Assembly: GCA_046728175.1 (NCBI GenBank)
Contig: JBKPEA010000120.1
Span: 1-64,000 of the forward strand
Length of the DNA stretch: 64,000 bases
DNA from: JAFAHS01 sp046728175
GTDB taxonomy: Bacteria > Desulfobacterota > Binatia > Binatales > Binataceae
Reading direction: 5' to 3'
The notes below the pieces were generated by a model. That model was not told where the DNA came from. It worked only from the letters and a program-made list of their open reading frames with translations, and made no database searches. Shown here in pieces: positions 52,988 to 62,993 of this stretch; positions within the stretch are counted from its first letter, which is position 1, and every line of letters starts with the position of its first letter. The translations under genes were made by a program, and so were the position numbers.

Positions 52988-54214
52988 ATGGCCCGCCTTA
53001 CCGACAAAACCGTCGTGCTTGGCGTAGGCGGCGGTATCGCCGCCTACAAGGCCGCCGAAATCACCCGCCTTCTCGTCCAGCGCGGGGCTAAGGTCCGCGT
53101 GATGATGACTCGCAACGCCAGAGAGTTCATCACCCCGCTCACCTTGCAAACTCTCTCGCAGAATCCGGTCGCGACCGACACCTTCTCGCTCACCGAAGAA
53201 TCGCAAATCGGCCACATCCGCCTTGCCGATGCCGCGGACCTCATCCTGATAGCACCCGCGACGGCCGACCTGATTGCGAAAGCCGCCGTCGGTATTGCGG
53301 ACGACATCGTAACAACCGTGCTGCTGGCCACTCGGGCGAAGGTCGCTTTCGCACCCGCGATGAACGTGCACATGTATGCTCACCCGACCGTGCAGGGAAA
53401 TCTCGCCACTCTCAGGTCACGCGGCATCTCAATTATCGAACCGGCAGAGGGCGACCTCGCGTGCGGCTACGAAGGCAAGGGACGGCTCGAAGACCCATCG
53501 ATCATAGTGGAGGAACTTGAGCGAATGCTCGCACCCCGCGATCTCGAGGGTCAGCGCATTCTAGTAACCGCCGGCCCCACCCAGGAAGCGATCGATCCGG
53601 TGCGGTTCGTCTCTAATCGCTCGTCGGGAAAAATGGGCTTTTCGATCGCCCGCGCCGCCGCCACTCGCGGCGCAGAGGTCAGAATGGTCGCGGGACCGTC
53701 ATCGCTTCCGACCCCGCGCGGTGTCGAGCGCTTCCAGACCGTCAGCGCGTCCGAGATGCTCAGCGCGACCTCGCGCAATTTCCCGTGGTGCACTGCGCTC
53801 GTGATGGCGGCGGCAATTGCCGATTTTCGACCCGCAAATCCCGCGTCGAATAAGTTGAAGAAGAATTCGCGCGGTCTCGATCTGAAAATGGTGTCCATCG
53901 CGGATGAGCTCCCGCGCCTGGCCGCCAAGCGGGGAACGCGCGTTATGATCGGTTTCGCGGCCGAAACCGACGACCTGGAAGCCAACGCTCGCGACAAACT
54001 GAAGCGCAAGGGCCTCGACCTAATCGTAGCCAACGACGTTGCCCAGGAAGGCGCTGGCTTCGGCGTCGACACCAATATCGTCACGTTCATTACCCCGGAC
54101 GGCGTCGCGCATTCCCATCCAAAGCTCAGCAAAGATGAGGTAGCCGACCTGATTCTGGATCGTTTGGTCTCGATCCGTGCGTCGAAGCATCGTCGGCTCC
54201 GGGCCGTCCGCTAG
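52988..54214 (+). CDS. coaBC: Bifunctional CoaBC (phosphopantothenoylcysteine synthetase/decarboxylase)
   Basis: 408 residues. The CoaC flavoprotein half runs to about 185: LGVGGGIAAYKAAE, HIRLADAADLILIAPATAD (catalytic His), PAMNVHMYAHPT, and the flap Cys in LACGYEGKGRL. The CoaB half follows (RILVTAGPTQEAIDPVRF, SNRSSGKMG, AAAIADFRPANP, NKLKKNS with catalytic Lys). It makes 4'-phosphopantetheine for coenzyme A. Essential housekeeping gene, single copy here. The tRNA-Leu follows 190 bp later. Confidence 0.96.
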   Translation: MARLTDKTVVLGVGGGIAAYKAAEITRLLVQRGAKVRVMMTRNAREFITPLTLQTLSQNPVATDTFSLTEESQIGHIRLADAADLILIAPATADLIAKAAVGIADDIVTTVLLATRAKVAFAPAMNVHMYAHPTVQGNLATLRSRGISIIEPAEGDLACGYEGKGRLEDPSIIVEELERMLAPRDLEGQRILVTAGPTQEAIDPVRFVSNRSSGKMGFSIARAAATRGAEVRMVAGPSSLPTPRGVERFQTVSASEMLSATSRNFPWCTALVMAAAIADFRPANPASNKLKKNSRGLDLKMVSIADELPRLAAKRGTRVMIGFAAETDDLEANARDKLKRKGLDLIVANDVAQEGAGFGVDTNIVTFITPDGVAHSHPKLSKDEVADLILDRLVSIRASKHRRLRAVR

Positions 54215-54407
54215 TCTAGGAAAATCTCGGCTCTTCGCGGGGGAGCGTCAGGCGCCGGGGGGCGAAACCCCAAGCGACGCGCCGGAACCATTTTGTGAGC
54301 TTGGGGTCTTAGCACCCGGTGTTAGAATTCCCGCACTTGCGTCAGGGCCAGTGCCCCCTTCGACGAAATTCTCGTTTGTGCTTAGAACATACACAACCCC
54401 CCAGGAA

Positions 54408-54493
54408 GCCGGGGTGGTGAAAGCGGTAGACACAGAGGACTTAAAATCCTCTGGACCGAGAGGTCCGTGCGGGTTCGAGTCCCGCCCCCGGCA
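54408..54493 (+). tRNA. tRNA-Leu(UAA)
   Basis: 86 nt. The acceptor GCCGGGG pairs with CCCCGGC plus discriminator A. The D-arm is GTGAAAGCGGTAGAC. The anticodon stem GAGGA/TCCTC encloses CTTAAAA (anticodon TAA at 54442-54444). The long variable arm is GGACC...GGTCC, and the T-arm GCGGG-TTCGAGT-CCCGC is intact. No CCA is encoded. It is the intact member of three attachment copies. Confidence 0.96.
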
Positions 54494-54507
54494 TCAATAA
54501 AATCAAG
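54439..54507. repeat. Attachment repeat copy 1 (tRNA-Leu 3' half)
   Basis: The 69-bp segment from the anticodon loop to 14 nt past the tRNA is repeated with only two differences at 58644. A shorter copy lies at 59317. This is the layout of tRNA-targeted integrative elements (attB/attL-like). Confidence 0.85.
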
Positions 54508-54515
54508 GATTTTTT
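54499..54515 (+). terminator. Short A/T hairpin after the tRNA
   Basis: AAAATC and GATTTT form a weak stem across AAG and run into TT. It might end the tRNA transcript; AT-only stems are usually insufficient. Confidence 0.3.
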
Positions 54516-54554
54516 GGCTTTTTGTGGGTTGCAGCGGAGCCGTTTCGAAAGGAG

Positions 54555-54574
54555 TTGCCCCACGTTTGCCCCAC
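54555..54574. repeat. TTGCCCCAC tandem pair
   Basis: TTGCCCCAC occurs at 54555 and 54566 (period 11), 62 nt after the tRNA 3' end. On the minus strand it codes QVGQTWGNS just before a stop, which resembles the tail of a tyrosine integrase facing the tRNA. Confidence 0.4.
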
Positions 54575-55288
54575 CTGCGCTGAATCCGAGTCCTTTTCGT
54601 CCATTCTTCGCCCTGCGAATCTCCTGGCGCCGAGGCATTCGGCGTGCGCTCAGAGTGCGACCATCCAGCGCACCGGCTCGCCAGTCGCCTCGAGCGGACC
54701 ATCCGAATAATCGAGCATTTCTGCGACTTTTTTGGGTGGTGGAGGTTGGCCCCCGGCAGACCAATAAACGCTCGATTTCACGCCTGGATGGTGTCGGCGG
54801 AAATAACCCAGCAATTGCGCTTTTTGGCGTTCGGCAGATATATCGTGGCGTTGCGGGGGCCTAGTCCATCCCCTGGCCGGGGGTCTGTTGACTCCAAGCC
54901 TCTGTCTGGGGGCCATCCGCTTTCCGCGCCGACCGGTACCGCCTGTTCCACCACCTCCGGAAAATCCGGGAATTGAAATTCGAAAATTGCTGGTCGACGC
55001 TCTTGGGGATTCCGAAATTCGAGATTCGAAATTCGGGATATCACGGGTACCGAGGGTGAAATTCCTGGGGAGAAATTCGGAAATGCGCGATAGGAGGTTC
55101 AGCGGTGCTCCGGAAATTTGGTGGGGAATTAATTTGAGTCGTCGATTAACCCCGGGAAGCGCATTGAAATACTAAATCCTGGCCGCTCAGAAGGGTTCTC
55201 AACTTTCCGAAGGGAGTGTTGCAGCTTGAACAAGATCGGCGGTTGAAGCGTGTCCATCGCCGGCGCGACTCCATAAGGGCTGCGATCG
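54575..55288. other. No intact gene; island left part
   Basis: About 700 bp. One minus-strand stretch near 54650-54800 (KVAEMLDYSDGPLEATGEP) looks coding but could not be assigned. A cluster of GAAATTC repeats lies within it. Confidence 0.4.
54975..55078. repeat. Five GAAATTC repeats
   Basis: GAAATTC occurs at 54975, 55014, 55028, 55058 and 55072, with one GAGATTC at 55021. Two pairs are exactly 14 bp apart. The motif is almost its own reverse complement. Possibly iterons or binding sites of the integrated element. Confidence 0.4.
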
Positions 55289-56986
55289 TCAGGCCGTGAC
55301 CGTAAATGGCCGCATCATATCGTTGTCTTCGTGTTCAACGATGTGACAGTGATATACGTAGTTTTGGGGTGGGGTCACGCCCGCGGGGAGGTCGAATTTT
55401 GCGCGGATGGTCGTGAACTCGCCAGGGTTCGCCATCACGGTGTCCTTGAACCCGCGCTCCTCGGGGGCTGGGACACGCATCGGTCCCGTGGCGAAGGGAG
55501 TGGGGTCGATCCCGCCGGGGACGCCGTTGGGGCCGCCATAAGCAGCTTGGTAGGCCTCCACATCGAAGGGGGTCCGACCGATCACTTGAGTCGTTACAAG
55601 GTGAGTGTGTATCGGGTGGGTATCGCCGGTCACATTGACGTAGACCCAGTCCTCCACCGTGCCGACTTGCGGTGTCTCGGTAGTCGGTCCCGCATCAAAG
55701 TGCACACCGTTGAGGTTCAAAAACCAGTTGACTTCCTCAGGGTCGACTTCGTTTAAGGTGATGTAACGTGTCGTGGCAGGGTCCTGTAGGTCCGCCTTGC
55801 GGCCGGGCAGACTCGACGGGATCGCGCTAGGGCCGGGGTTGGTGAGGCTCGTGCCCACACGGATCTGCATGACGGCCTCGAGCGCCGGAGCCGGGTTCGA
55901 AACAGGCTTGGGCGGCACATGGTTCTTCATGACCAGTGTCTGGCCCGCGAACTTACTGAAATCGACGAGCAGGTCAGCCCGCTCCGCCGGGGAGAGTACC
56001 ATCCGCTTGACCGCCACAGGCACGTCGAACAAGCCGCCCTCCGCACCGATCTGCCAAAGTGCCGGTCCGCCGATATCTAGGCTCAGGATCCGCGCATTGC
56101 AGCCGTTGAGGATCCGGAACCGGTACATCCGCGGCTCCACGTTTAGGAATGGCCAGACCTTGCCGTTGACGAGCATGACGTCGCCGAAGTACTCCCCGAT
56201 CCACGTTACACCCGGGATGGTGCTGATCGGGTAGAGGAATGTTCCGTCCGGGCTGAACTGACGATCCTGGACAACTAGCGGGATCTCGTAAGCGCCACCG
56301 GGAATCCCGATTGAGTTGGGCTCGGCGCCGGTGTCGAATTCGTCGCGCAGAATGTAGGCGGCGGCGAGACCTGCGAAAACGTTGAGTCGTGTCGCCCCAA
56401 GGCCATGGTCGTGGAACCATAAGAGCGAAGCCGGCATCTGTGGCAGCTGGTTGGTGTAGAAGACAGTCTGCGTCTGGCCCGGACCGAACCCGTTCGGGGT
56501 TACCGTCGGATTGCCGTCGCTGGCGGCCGCGACGAACCCTCCGTGGAGGTGCGTCATTACTCGCACCTGATTGCCGAGCGGGGTAAGGCGCGTATCGACT
56601 GGGATCCGCTCCGGGTATGTCGCGGGCAGCATATGAGTGTACCTCACAGTCAGTGGAGTACCACTCTGCGCGACCACTGCCATTCCAAACGAACCGGCTT
56701 GGCCTGTCAGACCAGAGCCGTCGTCGTACGCCCACACGGGCGTTGGCGGTAGGTCGGGATGCAGCTTGCGGCTGATCTCGCTTTGAGTGAATGAATACGC
56801 GTTAGGTCCGCTTGGCGTGGCGACGACGATTCCCGCCCCGGGGACCGGCAGCGGCTGAACATACTTGGCGAGCTTGCCGCCTTGAGCGGCTTGTGCGCCT
56901 GCCACCCGCAACACCCACGGCAGTGAGAGAGCCCCGCTTGCGGTCACACCATAGCGAAGAAACCGCCGGCGTGTAATTTGAGTCAT
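55289..56986 (-). CDS. Tat-exported multicopper oxidase (laccase/bilirubin-oxidase type)
   Basis: 565 residues from the ATG at 56986 (GGAGGAAG upstream). The N-terminus has a twin-arginine signal (TRRRFLRYG). All four copper motifs are present: THLHGG, LLWFHDHGLG, HPIHTHLV, and the C-terminal YHCHIVEHEDNDMM (Cys-His with axial Met). Three cupredoxin domains, as in CotA or bilirubin oxidases, oxidise phenols or Mn/Cu in the periplasm. It is the only intact gene inside the larger tRNA-bounded segment, and so the likely cargo. Confidence 0.93.
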   Translation of the reverse strand: MTQITRRRFLRYGVTASGALSLPWVLRVAGAQAAQGGKLAKYVQPLPVPGAGIVVATPSGPNAYSFTQSEISRKLHPDLPPTPVWAYDDGSGLTGQAGSFGMAVVAQSGTPLTVRYTHMLPATYPERIPVDTRLTPLGNQVRVMTHLHGGFVAAASDGNPTVTPNGFGPGQTQTVFYTNQLPQMPASLLWFHDHGLGATRLNVFAGLAAAYILRDEFDTGAEPNSIGIPGGAYEIPLVVQDRQFSPDGTFLYPISTIPGVTWIGEYFGDVMLVNGKVWPFLNVEPRMYRFRILNGCNARILSLDIGGPALWQIGAEGGLFDVPVAVKRMVLSPAERADLLVDFSKFAGQTLVMKNHVPPKPVSNPAPALEAVMQIRVGTSLTNPGPSAIPSSLPGRKADLQDPATTRYITLNEVDPEEVNWFLNLNGVHFDAGPTTETPQVGTVEDWVYVNVTGDTHPIHTHLVTTQVIGRTPFDVEAYQAAYGGPNGVPGGIDPTPFATGPMRVPAPEERGFKDTVMANPGEFTTIRAKFDLPAGVTPPQNYVYHCHIVEHEDNDMMRPFTVTA

Positions 56987-57004
56987 TGTTCTTCCTCCGG
57001 GCAA

Positions 57005-57421
57005 CTGTCGTCACGCATGTTGACACCGTCAACGATTGGTGCGGACGTTCCTTGATCACTCCTTCCAGACTGGGCGCATACGCCTGTGTGAGGATTAAGC
57101 TACGGCCGTCATAGGCCTCAGCCGGGGGGACGCACAGTAGGGTCCGAGAAAGGCTCTGACCGGCAGACGCGGCGAACTGGAAGAGCGACGGTACCGAATT
57201 TACTTGAACGCTCGGTCGAACCCTGATATCCGCGCATAGGCGTTACCGTCTTGTGTTCACCCTCTAGGGTTCTGGGCTTCTCCCACGTAGGGGCGTGACA
57301 CCGGGCTTGTCTCGCCACGCCATCTCCGTCGAGCGCACCATAATGCCCCACGTATTCGCTGCCGTGAGTATCCGCTGCCGCGGCTCAGCCGCATCCAGCT
57401 ACAACGGATGCTAATTCCGAA
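57005..57421. other. No gene seen
   Basis: About 415 bp upstream of the multicopper oxidase; probably its promoter region. Confidence 0.4.
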
Positions 57422-57742
57422 GTGACAACCAGCGACCTCTCAAGGTTCCCGTACCCTCTGTTTCCTCCAAGTCAAGCTAGCAGACTAAAGCAGAGATCTG
57501 CTCAATTTGTCAATCACTCTCAACCACACCACTTCGATCCTTACTTTCAGTTAATGCTTGTTGCAGCTTGTAAACTCGTGTCAGATTGCTCCGATTGTGG
57601 AAATCTCACATTAGCTCATCGTTCCAGCAACAATCATAGCTTACTGTTAGCGCCACTAACTACGTGTCACTGCTGCCCTAGGCTCGTAAAAGCTTATTCT
57701 TCGGATTTCTTTAGCGCCAACTTTTCAGATTGTAACGTTTAA
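57422..57742 (+). other. AT-richer segment with a 106-codon frame of unusual composition
   Basis: This stretch is visibly richer in A/T than anything else in the window. It reads as one open frame rich in Ser, Leu, Cys and His (LTLAHRSSNNHSLLLAPLT). No family, no ribosome-binding site. The composition marks it as foreign, or as non-coding DNA of another source. Confidence 0.35.
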
Positions 57743-57785
57743 GCGAACAGCCGGTAGGGTCCGAGCCTGATATGCTTGGCGCCAG

Positions 57786-58039
57786 ATGCCTCGACGGAAA
57801 GGATCAGACTCGCAAAGATCTGCGGTTCTCCGGCCGCTCGGCCGTGAGCGGATACTGGAAATCCACTGCGACAACTGCCATGCGTGTTTCGTCGCTGCTA
57901 CGGAACCGAGGAAGACGCGGACACCGAGACGATCAACGTTGCGAAGTGCGGTCTGTGCGGGGGCGATCCGTTCAAACGCGACAACTTCCGGGACGCCGTG
58001 TTGGCGACTGATTCCGTACGTCACCGCGCGCAACGTTGA
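57786..58039 (+). pseudogene. Frameshifted zinc-ribbon protein
   Basis: Frame one reads ILEIHCDNCHACFVAA. A shift near 57900 leads to CYGTEEDADTETINVAKCGLCGGDPF then RDAVLATD to a stop. The two CxxC knuckles make a zinc ribbon. The broken frame makes it a remnant. Function unknown. Confidence 0.4.
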
Positions 58040-58643
58040 AGCGGGACTAGTTTTCTACTAGCGGGGCTAGTTGTCGCCTAAACCGGGTTTTCGCGATGCG
58101 CTCAATTTCCGCGATGATTAGTTCCAAGGTGGGCCTCACGGCATTGAGTGCGGGTTCGTCTTTCCCAACCTCGTCCTGGCCAGGAAGGCGGTTGGGCCGG
58201 GCACGTGAAGAAGAGCGAGCTGAAGCGTCCGCGCGAGGGGCTGCTCGAGCAGTTGGCGACACCGCCCTGGACAAGCGGCCGCGCGGATTCTAATCGGGCG
58301 GCGGCAGCCAAACGGGAATGCCGTTCTTTCGCACGGAAACGCCCCTGTGAGGGGTTGGAGGCCCAAAACTCGACCGTGAAAGCTCTCGAGGCCTTAAATC
58401 GCCCCGCAATCGGCAAAGTGGGTTTTCGGCAGTACGTCGCCTGCGAATCGAGCCTCAAATTGCCTCGGAATGAGTAATGACCAGGCGACCGACTGATCAT
58501 CGAAAGTTTGACACTTATTCTGACACTTACGGCGCGGAGGATTGAAAAGGATTGGTGAATATTGGGGTGCGACTAACTGGCTATTCCGCGGATTACTCAA
58601 TAAATATCGGTATTCATTAGTCCATTCAGAGATAGGACGCAGA
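58040..58643. other. No intact gene; island right part
   Basis: About 600 bp without family resemblance. Near 58509 and 58521 the word TGACACTTA repeats with a 12-bp period, similar to the pairs beside the other attachment copies. Confidence 0.4.
58509..58529. repeat. TGACACTTA tandem pair
   Basis: TGACACTTA at 58509 and 58521, 12-bp period. On the minus strand this codes KCQNKCQ, again like an integrase tail. Confidence 0.35.
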
Positions 58644-58712
58644 ACTTAAAATCCTCTGGACCGAAAGGTCCGTGCGGGTTCGAGTCCCGCCCCCGGCATC
58701 AGTAAAATCAAG
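58644..58712. repeat. Attachment repeat copy 2 (tRNA-Leu 3' half)
   Basis: 69 bp, matching 54439-54507 except for two bases (AAAGG for GAGAGG in the variable arm, and one after the CCA position). The 5' part of the tRNA is absent, so it is not a functional tRNA. It marks the right border of the 4.2-kb segment. Confidence 0.85.
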
Positions 58713-58759
58713 CACTTACGAAGATTGGTGAGGGAGCCGCGGGCTTTTAGTCTCGGGTC

Positions 58760-58778
58760 TGACAGCGGTTTTGACAGC
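58760..58778. repeat. TGACAGC tandem pair
   Basis: TGACAGC at 58760 and 58772 (period 12), starting exactly 62 nt after the end of the tRNA-derived sequence (58698), the same distance as the pair after copy 1. Confidence 0.4.
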
Positions 58779-59011
58779 CACAACCTCGAAAAGCCGCTCA
58801 CCGGTCTCGCGGTTGGGCAGTCGACAGTCACAGCTAGTGCAATTCTGTATCCGGCGCGGGAAGAGGCGCACGCTCTGCCAACCAAAAAATGCATGGCAAA
58901 GGTATCCATGAAGAGCCCGCGATCCAGGAAGGACTTTTGTGGAGAAACCCGGTCCACTCTAGGTTCTTGCGGGGAGCCCCCAAGGAGCGGAGCTCTCCGG
59001 TTGTGGGTTGA

Positions 59012-59239
59012 CTAACTGAGGCTGGCCAGCGACGTGATGATGTAGAGCACCGTCATAACGCCGAAAGCCAAACCTACGAACTCTTCAAGCACGCAGTAGT
59101 GAGCGAGCCGCAAACCATCGGAGGCCGCAATCTGGTCAGCGGCAGATAGTGCACTTGTCGCTCTCGCCTGGTTGCTCGCAGGAAGCAGCGCGTTTGCTTC
59201 CCACTCTGCGTGCTGAAGCACTTCAGTTCGATCCTTCAT
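59012..59239 (-). CDS. Possible small protein with a C-terminal membrane helix
   Basis: 75 codons from an ATG. The protein ends in a clear helix (CVLEEFVGLAFGVMTVLYIIT). There is no ribosome-binding site, and the frame extends into the attachment repeat upstream, so it may be spurious or a remnant. It lies between attachment copies 2 and 3. Confidence 0.3.
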   Translation of the reverse strand: MKDRTEVLQHAEWEANALLPASNQARATSALSAADQIAASDGLRLAHYCVLEEFVGLAFGVMTVLYIITSLASLS

Positions 59240-59316
59240 TTGGAGGAGTGTGCAGGCTTCAGAATGATTCGGAAAATTAGCTGCGGACGTAGGCGGACGG
59301 TGTTCCGTCGAAGGTA

Positions 59317-59378
59317 AAAATCCTCTGGACCGAGAGGTCCGTGCGGGTTCGAGTCCCGCCCCCCCCGGCGTCAATAAA
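59317..59378. repeat. Attachment repeat copy 3 (tRNA-Leu 3' half)
   Basis: The sequence from AAAATCCTCT through the variable arm and T-arm repeats, with three extra C residues in the acceptor stem and G for A as discriminator. Copies 2 and 3 bound a 0.7-kb segment. Confidence 0.8.
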
Positions 59379-59426
59379 TTGACGCATTTGGGCAGCATGC
59401 GCGAGGTTTTTGAGGGAGTGGGTCTG

Positions 59427-59447
59427 GTGAGGTGAGGCTCACCTCAC
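59427..59447. promoter_or_regulatory. 21-bp inverted repeat upstream of the phosphotransferase
   Basis: GTGAGGTGAG and CTCACCTCAC face each other around a single G. The loop is too short for a hairpin, so a dimeric repressor (TetR-like) operator is more likely. It also lies at the same distance behind copy 3 as the tandem pairs behind copies 1 and 2. Confidence 0.5.
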
Positions 59448-59578
59448 AACTACAAGAGCGTAAGTTTTGTTCCGGAGGAATGGCAGGCACGACCTGGAAG
59501 GAAAACGCGATGCCCGAGGTTTGTCGGTTGAATGCAAATGACTCACCAAAAGTCTGAATTTTCGCCCGGGGATATGCT

Positions 59579-60647
59579 GTGCAATCTGAACGCCTGATCA
59601 GCGATTCAAAGCAGGTCGACGTCGCATGGGTTGACGAGGTTCTTAAGCGCAGTGGCGCGTTGGGGGTCGGTCGGGTTCAGGGCTTTGACCTCACGTGCTC
59701 GGAGAGTGTGAACGCGAGCATCGCCCGCATTCACGTCGACTACGAAACTGGCTCCGTTGGGAGGCAGCCCCGATTTCTATTGCTGAAAATCTGTAAAAAT
59801 GTAGCGCGGTTCCTAAGGGATTCGGAAGTCCACTACTACGCGCGTGATTATGTGGATCTGAAAAATCCCCCGGTACCCACTTGTTACGATGCGGCATCTT
59901 CCCTAGCCGGCTACCATATTCTGATGGACGATTTGTCCGCGACCCATCAATCAAATGCCTCCGTGACGCTCAAGAACGGTATCGGTGCTGCTGACGCTTT
60001 GGCTGACCTGCATGCGCATATGTGGGGTCCCGAACGACTGCTTGCTTTCGGCTACGCGCTCCCAGATCAAAGGAACATCGACCGGTACATCCGGCATATA
60101 GAACCCGGTCTTTCCCCCATGCTGGAAGCGGCGCGAGGCGATATCAACAGCGAGTGGCAGAAGGCCCTCTATGATGTTTTCGAAAATCACCCCGCGAAGA
60201 TGGCGGAACGATCGAGGCACCCCGTCGGTTTCACAGTGGTGCACGGAGATCCAAATCCAGGAAACATTCTCACGCCCAGGGAGGGTGCTGGGTGGGTTTA
60301 CCTGGTGGACCGTCAACCGTTTCGATGGTCTCTCGCTACGTGGCTCGCCGTGAGCGACATAGCCTACATGATGGTGCATTGGTGGGATACCAATGCACGA
60401 TCGGGCTCTCGAAGATTCGGTTTTACGCGAATATCACACACACTTAGTACAGCTTGGCATCACCGACTATGACTGGGTCCAGCTTGTTCACGATTATAGA
60501 CTGTGCGCAGTCCAGAGCCTTTATGTCCCGATAATGCGGTGTGTCTTGAAGGAGAGCCGCGAGAAAATGAAATGGGTCTGGTTGCCGCAATTACAAAAGG
60601 CGATGACGGCTTTCTTTGATTTGCGTTGCTCGGAACTATGGCGTTGA
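59579..60647 (+). pseudogene. Aminoglycoside-phosphotransferase-like kinase, frameshifted
   Basis: Frame one (GTG at 59579) gives 270 residues of an APH/DUF1679-like kinase: VDEVLKRSGALGVGRVQGF, LLLKICKN, YHILMDDLSATHQ, VVHGDPNPGNIL (Brenner motif), YLVDRQPFRWSLATWLAVSDIAY (DxQ/D metal motif as V-D-R-Q). At about 60391 the protein continues in the +1 frame (MHDRALEDSVLREYHTHL, then YRLCAVQSLYVP) to 60647. One extra base after GATACC explains the break. The truncated frame-one product lacks the C-terminal helices. Substrate unknown. Confidence 0.8.
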
Positions 60648-61139
60648 TGTAGCCGCGCGCACAGAAATGGTTTTGTCTGCGCCGCCGCGGAAAAGTGGCA
60701 AACGTCGCTCTGGGGCTTGCCCGGTTCGGATCTGCTCTCGGAAAATTCCCGCTTCCGCAACCCTGGCTGATGATATAGGGCCTGGGAGACTGCGAATATG
60801 ATTACCATTCCGATATCAAGGCGCGGGTAATCGCTCTTCGTATCGGCGTCTCTGCACATTAAGTTTGACAACGGCCTCGCTTGCTCGACGGTAAAGTAAA
60901 CGCCTTCTTCCCGCTCTTTTTTTCCGGTCGCCACGCGGTAGGTCTAGCGATCGTGTCGCGCGTGCTTTCACTATCGGAACGGATGAGGGCAGGGCACTTG
61001 TTTTTGACCATGGTCTATGTTTGACCATGGTCATAGATAAAGGCCGAACTCGACAGCTGATCGAGGAGAGACGGACGATGACAAACACCACCTTCAGTGC
61101 TCCTCTGGCGATGCCGTTTTACAAGGACCACGTGCTCTA
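60648..61139. other. No gene seen
   Basis: About 490 bp. It contains two GACCATGGTC palindromes 17 bp apart. A minus-strand frame (MATGKKEREEGVYFTVEQAR) has no family or ribosome-binding site. Confidence 0.4.
61006..61032. promoter_or_regulatory. Paired GACCATGGTC palindromes
   Basis: Perfect 10-bp palindromes at 61006 and 61023, period 17. They look like two half-operators for a dimeric regulator, but no intact gene follows closely. Confidence 0.35.
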
Positions 61140-61505
61140 TCACGTGATTGAACCAGACATGTGGATCGCCGACAACCAAAGGGCGCTGTCGCAGAAGCGT
61201 TGGTCTTGGGTAGCATCCCCGACGACGAGCATGTCGTCGGCAACGATCGCGTGGGCGCAGAACGAATCGTTGCGCGAGATCTCGCGGAGCGGCAAGCCAA
61301 AGTGTGATTTGAACCATTCCCGCTTCTCGTCGACTAGGGAGATCAGCGCGATAGGTACGCCCAGAGCCTTCGCGGCCAACCGCGTTAAGCGATCGAATGA
61401 CGGCTCAGGTGGGGTGTCGAGCAATTTCAGCCGGCGAAGTGCGGCGAGGCGTTCGGGGCTCGTTGCTCGGAATTGGCGGTAACATCGGACAATTCCTTTA
61501 GTCAC
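61140..61505 (-). pseudogene. GAF-domain fragment of a signalling protein
   Basis: The frame reads RLAALRRLKLLDTPPEPSFD, RLAAKALGVPIALISLVDEK, FKSHFGLPLREISRND, FCAHAIVADDMLVVGDA. This is the N-terminal GAF domain found in phytochrome-like kinases and diguanylate cyclases. It stays in frame to about 61185 and continues one frame over as LVVGDPHVWF before losing resemblance. No effector domain follows on this strand; PAS and GGDEF pieces lie beyond galU. Confidence 0.75.
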
Positions 61506-61692
61506 CTCGGTTACGCAAAGCTCTCAGAGCAGGTGCGCAATACCGCTTTAGGCTATCCCCGAGGTATAGTAAATGATACTTGTTTCATCCTGGATCGTCG
61601 CGCCCGCGGGTCATCAGAGAGCGGGAAGTTTTATTACATAACCGCCCGACCCGCGCGGTTGTCTCCAACCGGCTTCATAAGGCAGGCGATGC

Positions 61693-62562
<870 letters not shown>

Positions 62563-62639
62563 GCGGAGGACCCATCGTGGACCGTCACGTCAACTTCGCG
62601 CCCCGCTTCGCGGAGTCCTGCGGAGAGAAGCGAACGAAA

Positions 62640-62993
62640 TTGCGAATTGGTCGAGAGTTTAGCAGAGCAATTTCTCCCGCAGGGGCATAATGGCCGACCG
62701 GTACAGCCGAATTCAAGAATTTGTCGGCAGAATTGCGGCCAGCATCGCGGTTGTCCGACGCGACCATACACCGGTTTGCCCAATTTCCCGTTCGTTCGAG
62801 GCAAATGAATGAACGAGGTCTCATATATGGGCGGCATCTCGACGGAACCTTGCTGCCTGTAGAAATCGCGATATCTAAAATTAACGTTAACGGGATAATA
62901 GAATTTACCGCGGTCATCAGGGACATCGAGGATCGTGTCCGTCTGATGGACCTTCTTCAAAAGCGGGCCGTAACAGATCAACTGACTGGCCTG
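62640..62993 (+). pseudogene. PAS domain and start of a GGDEF domain
   Basis: The frame gives NERGLIYGRHLDGTLLPVEI, then ISKINVNGIIEFTAVIRDIED (PAS beta-core) and KRAVTDQLTGL, the first conserved words of a GGDEF domain (T-D-x-L-T-G-L). Resemblance stops exactly at 62993. The upstream part of the PAS fold is out of frame. Confidence 0.7.
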
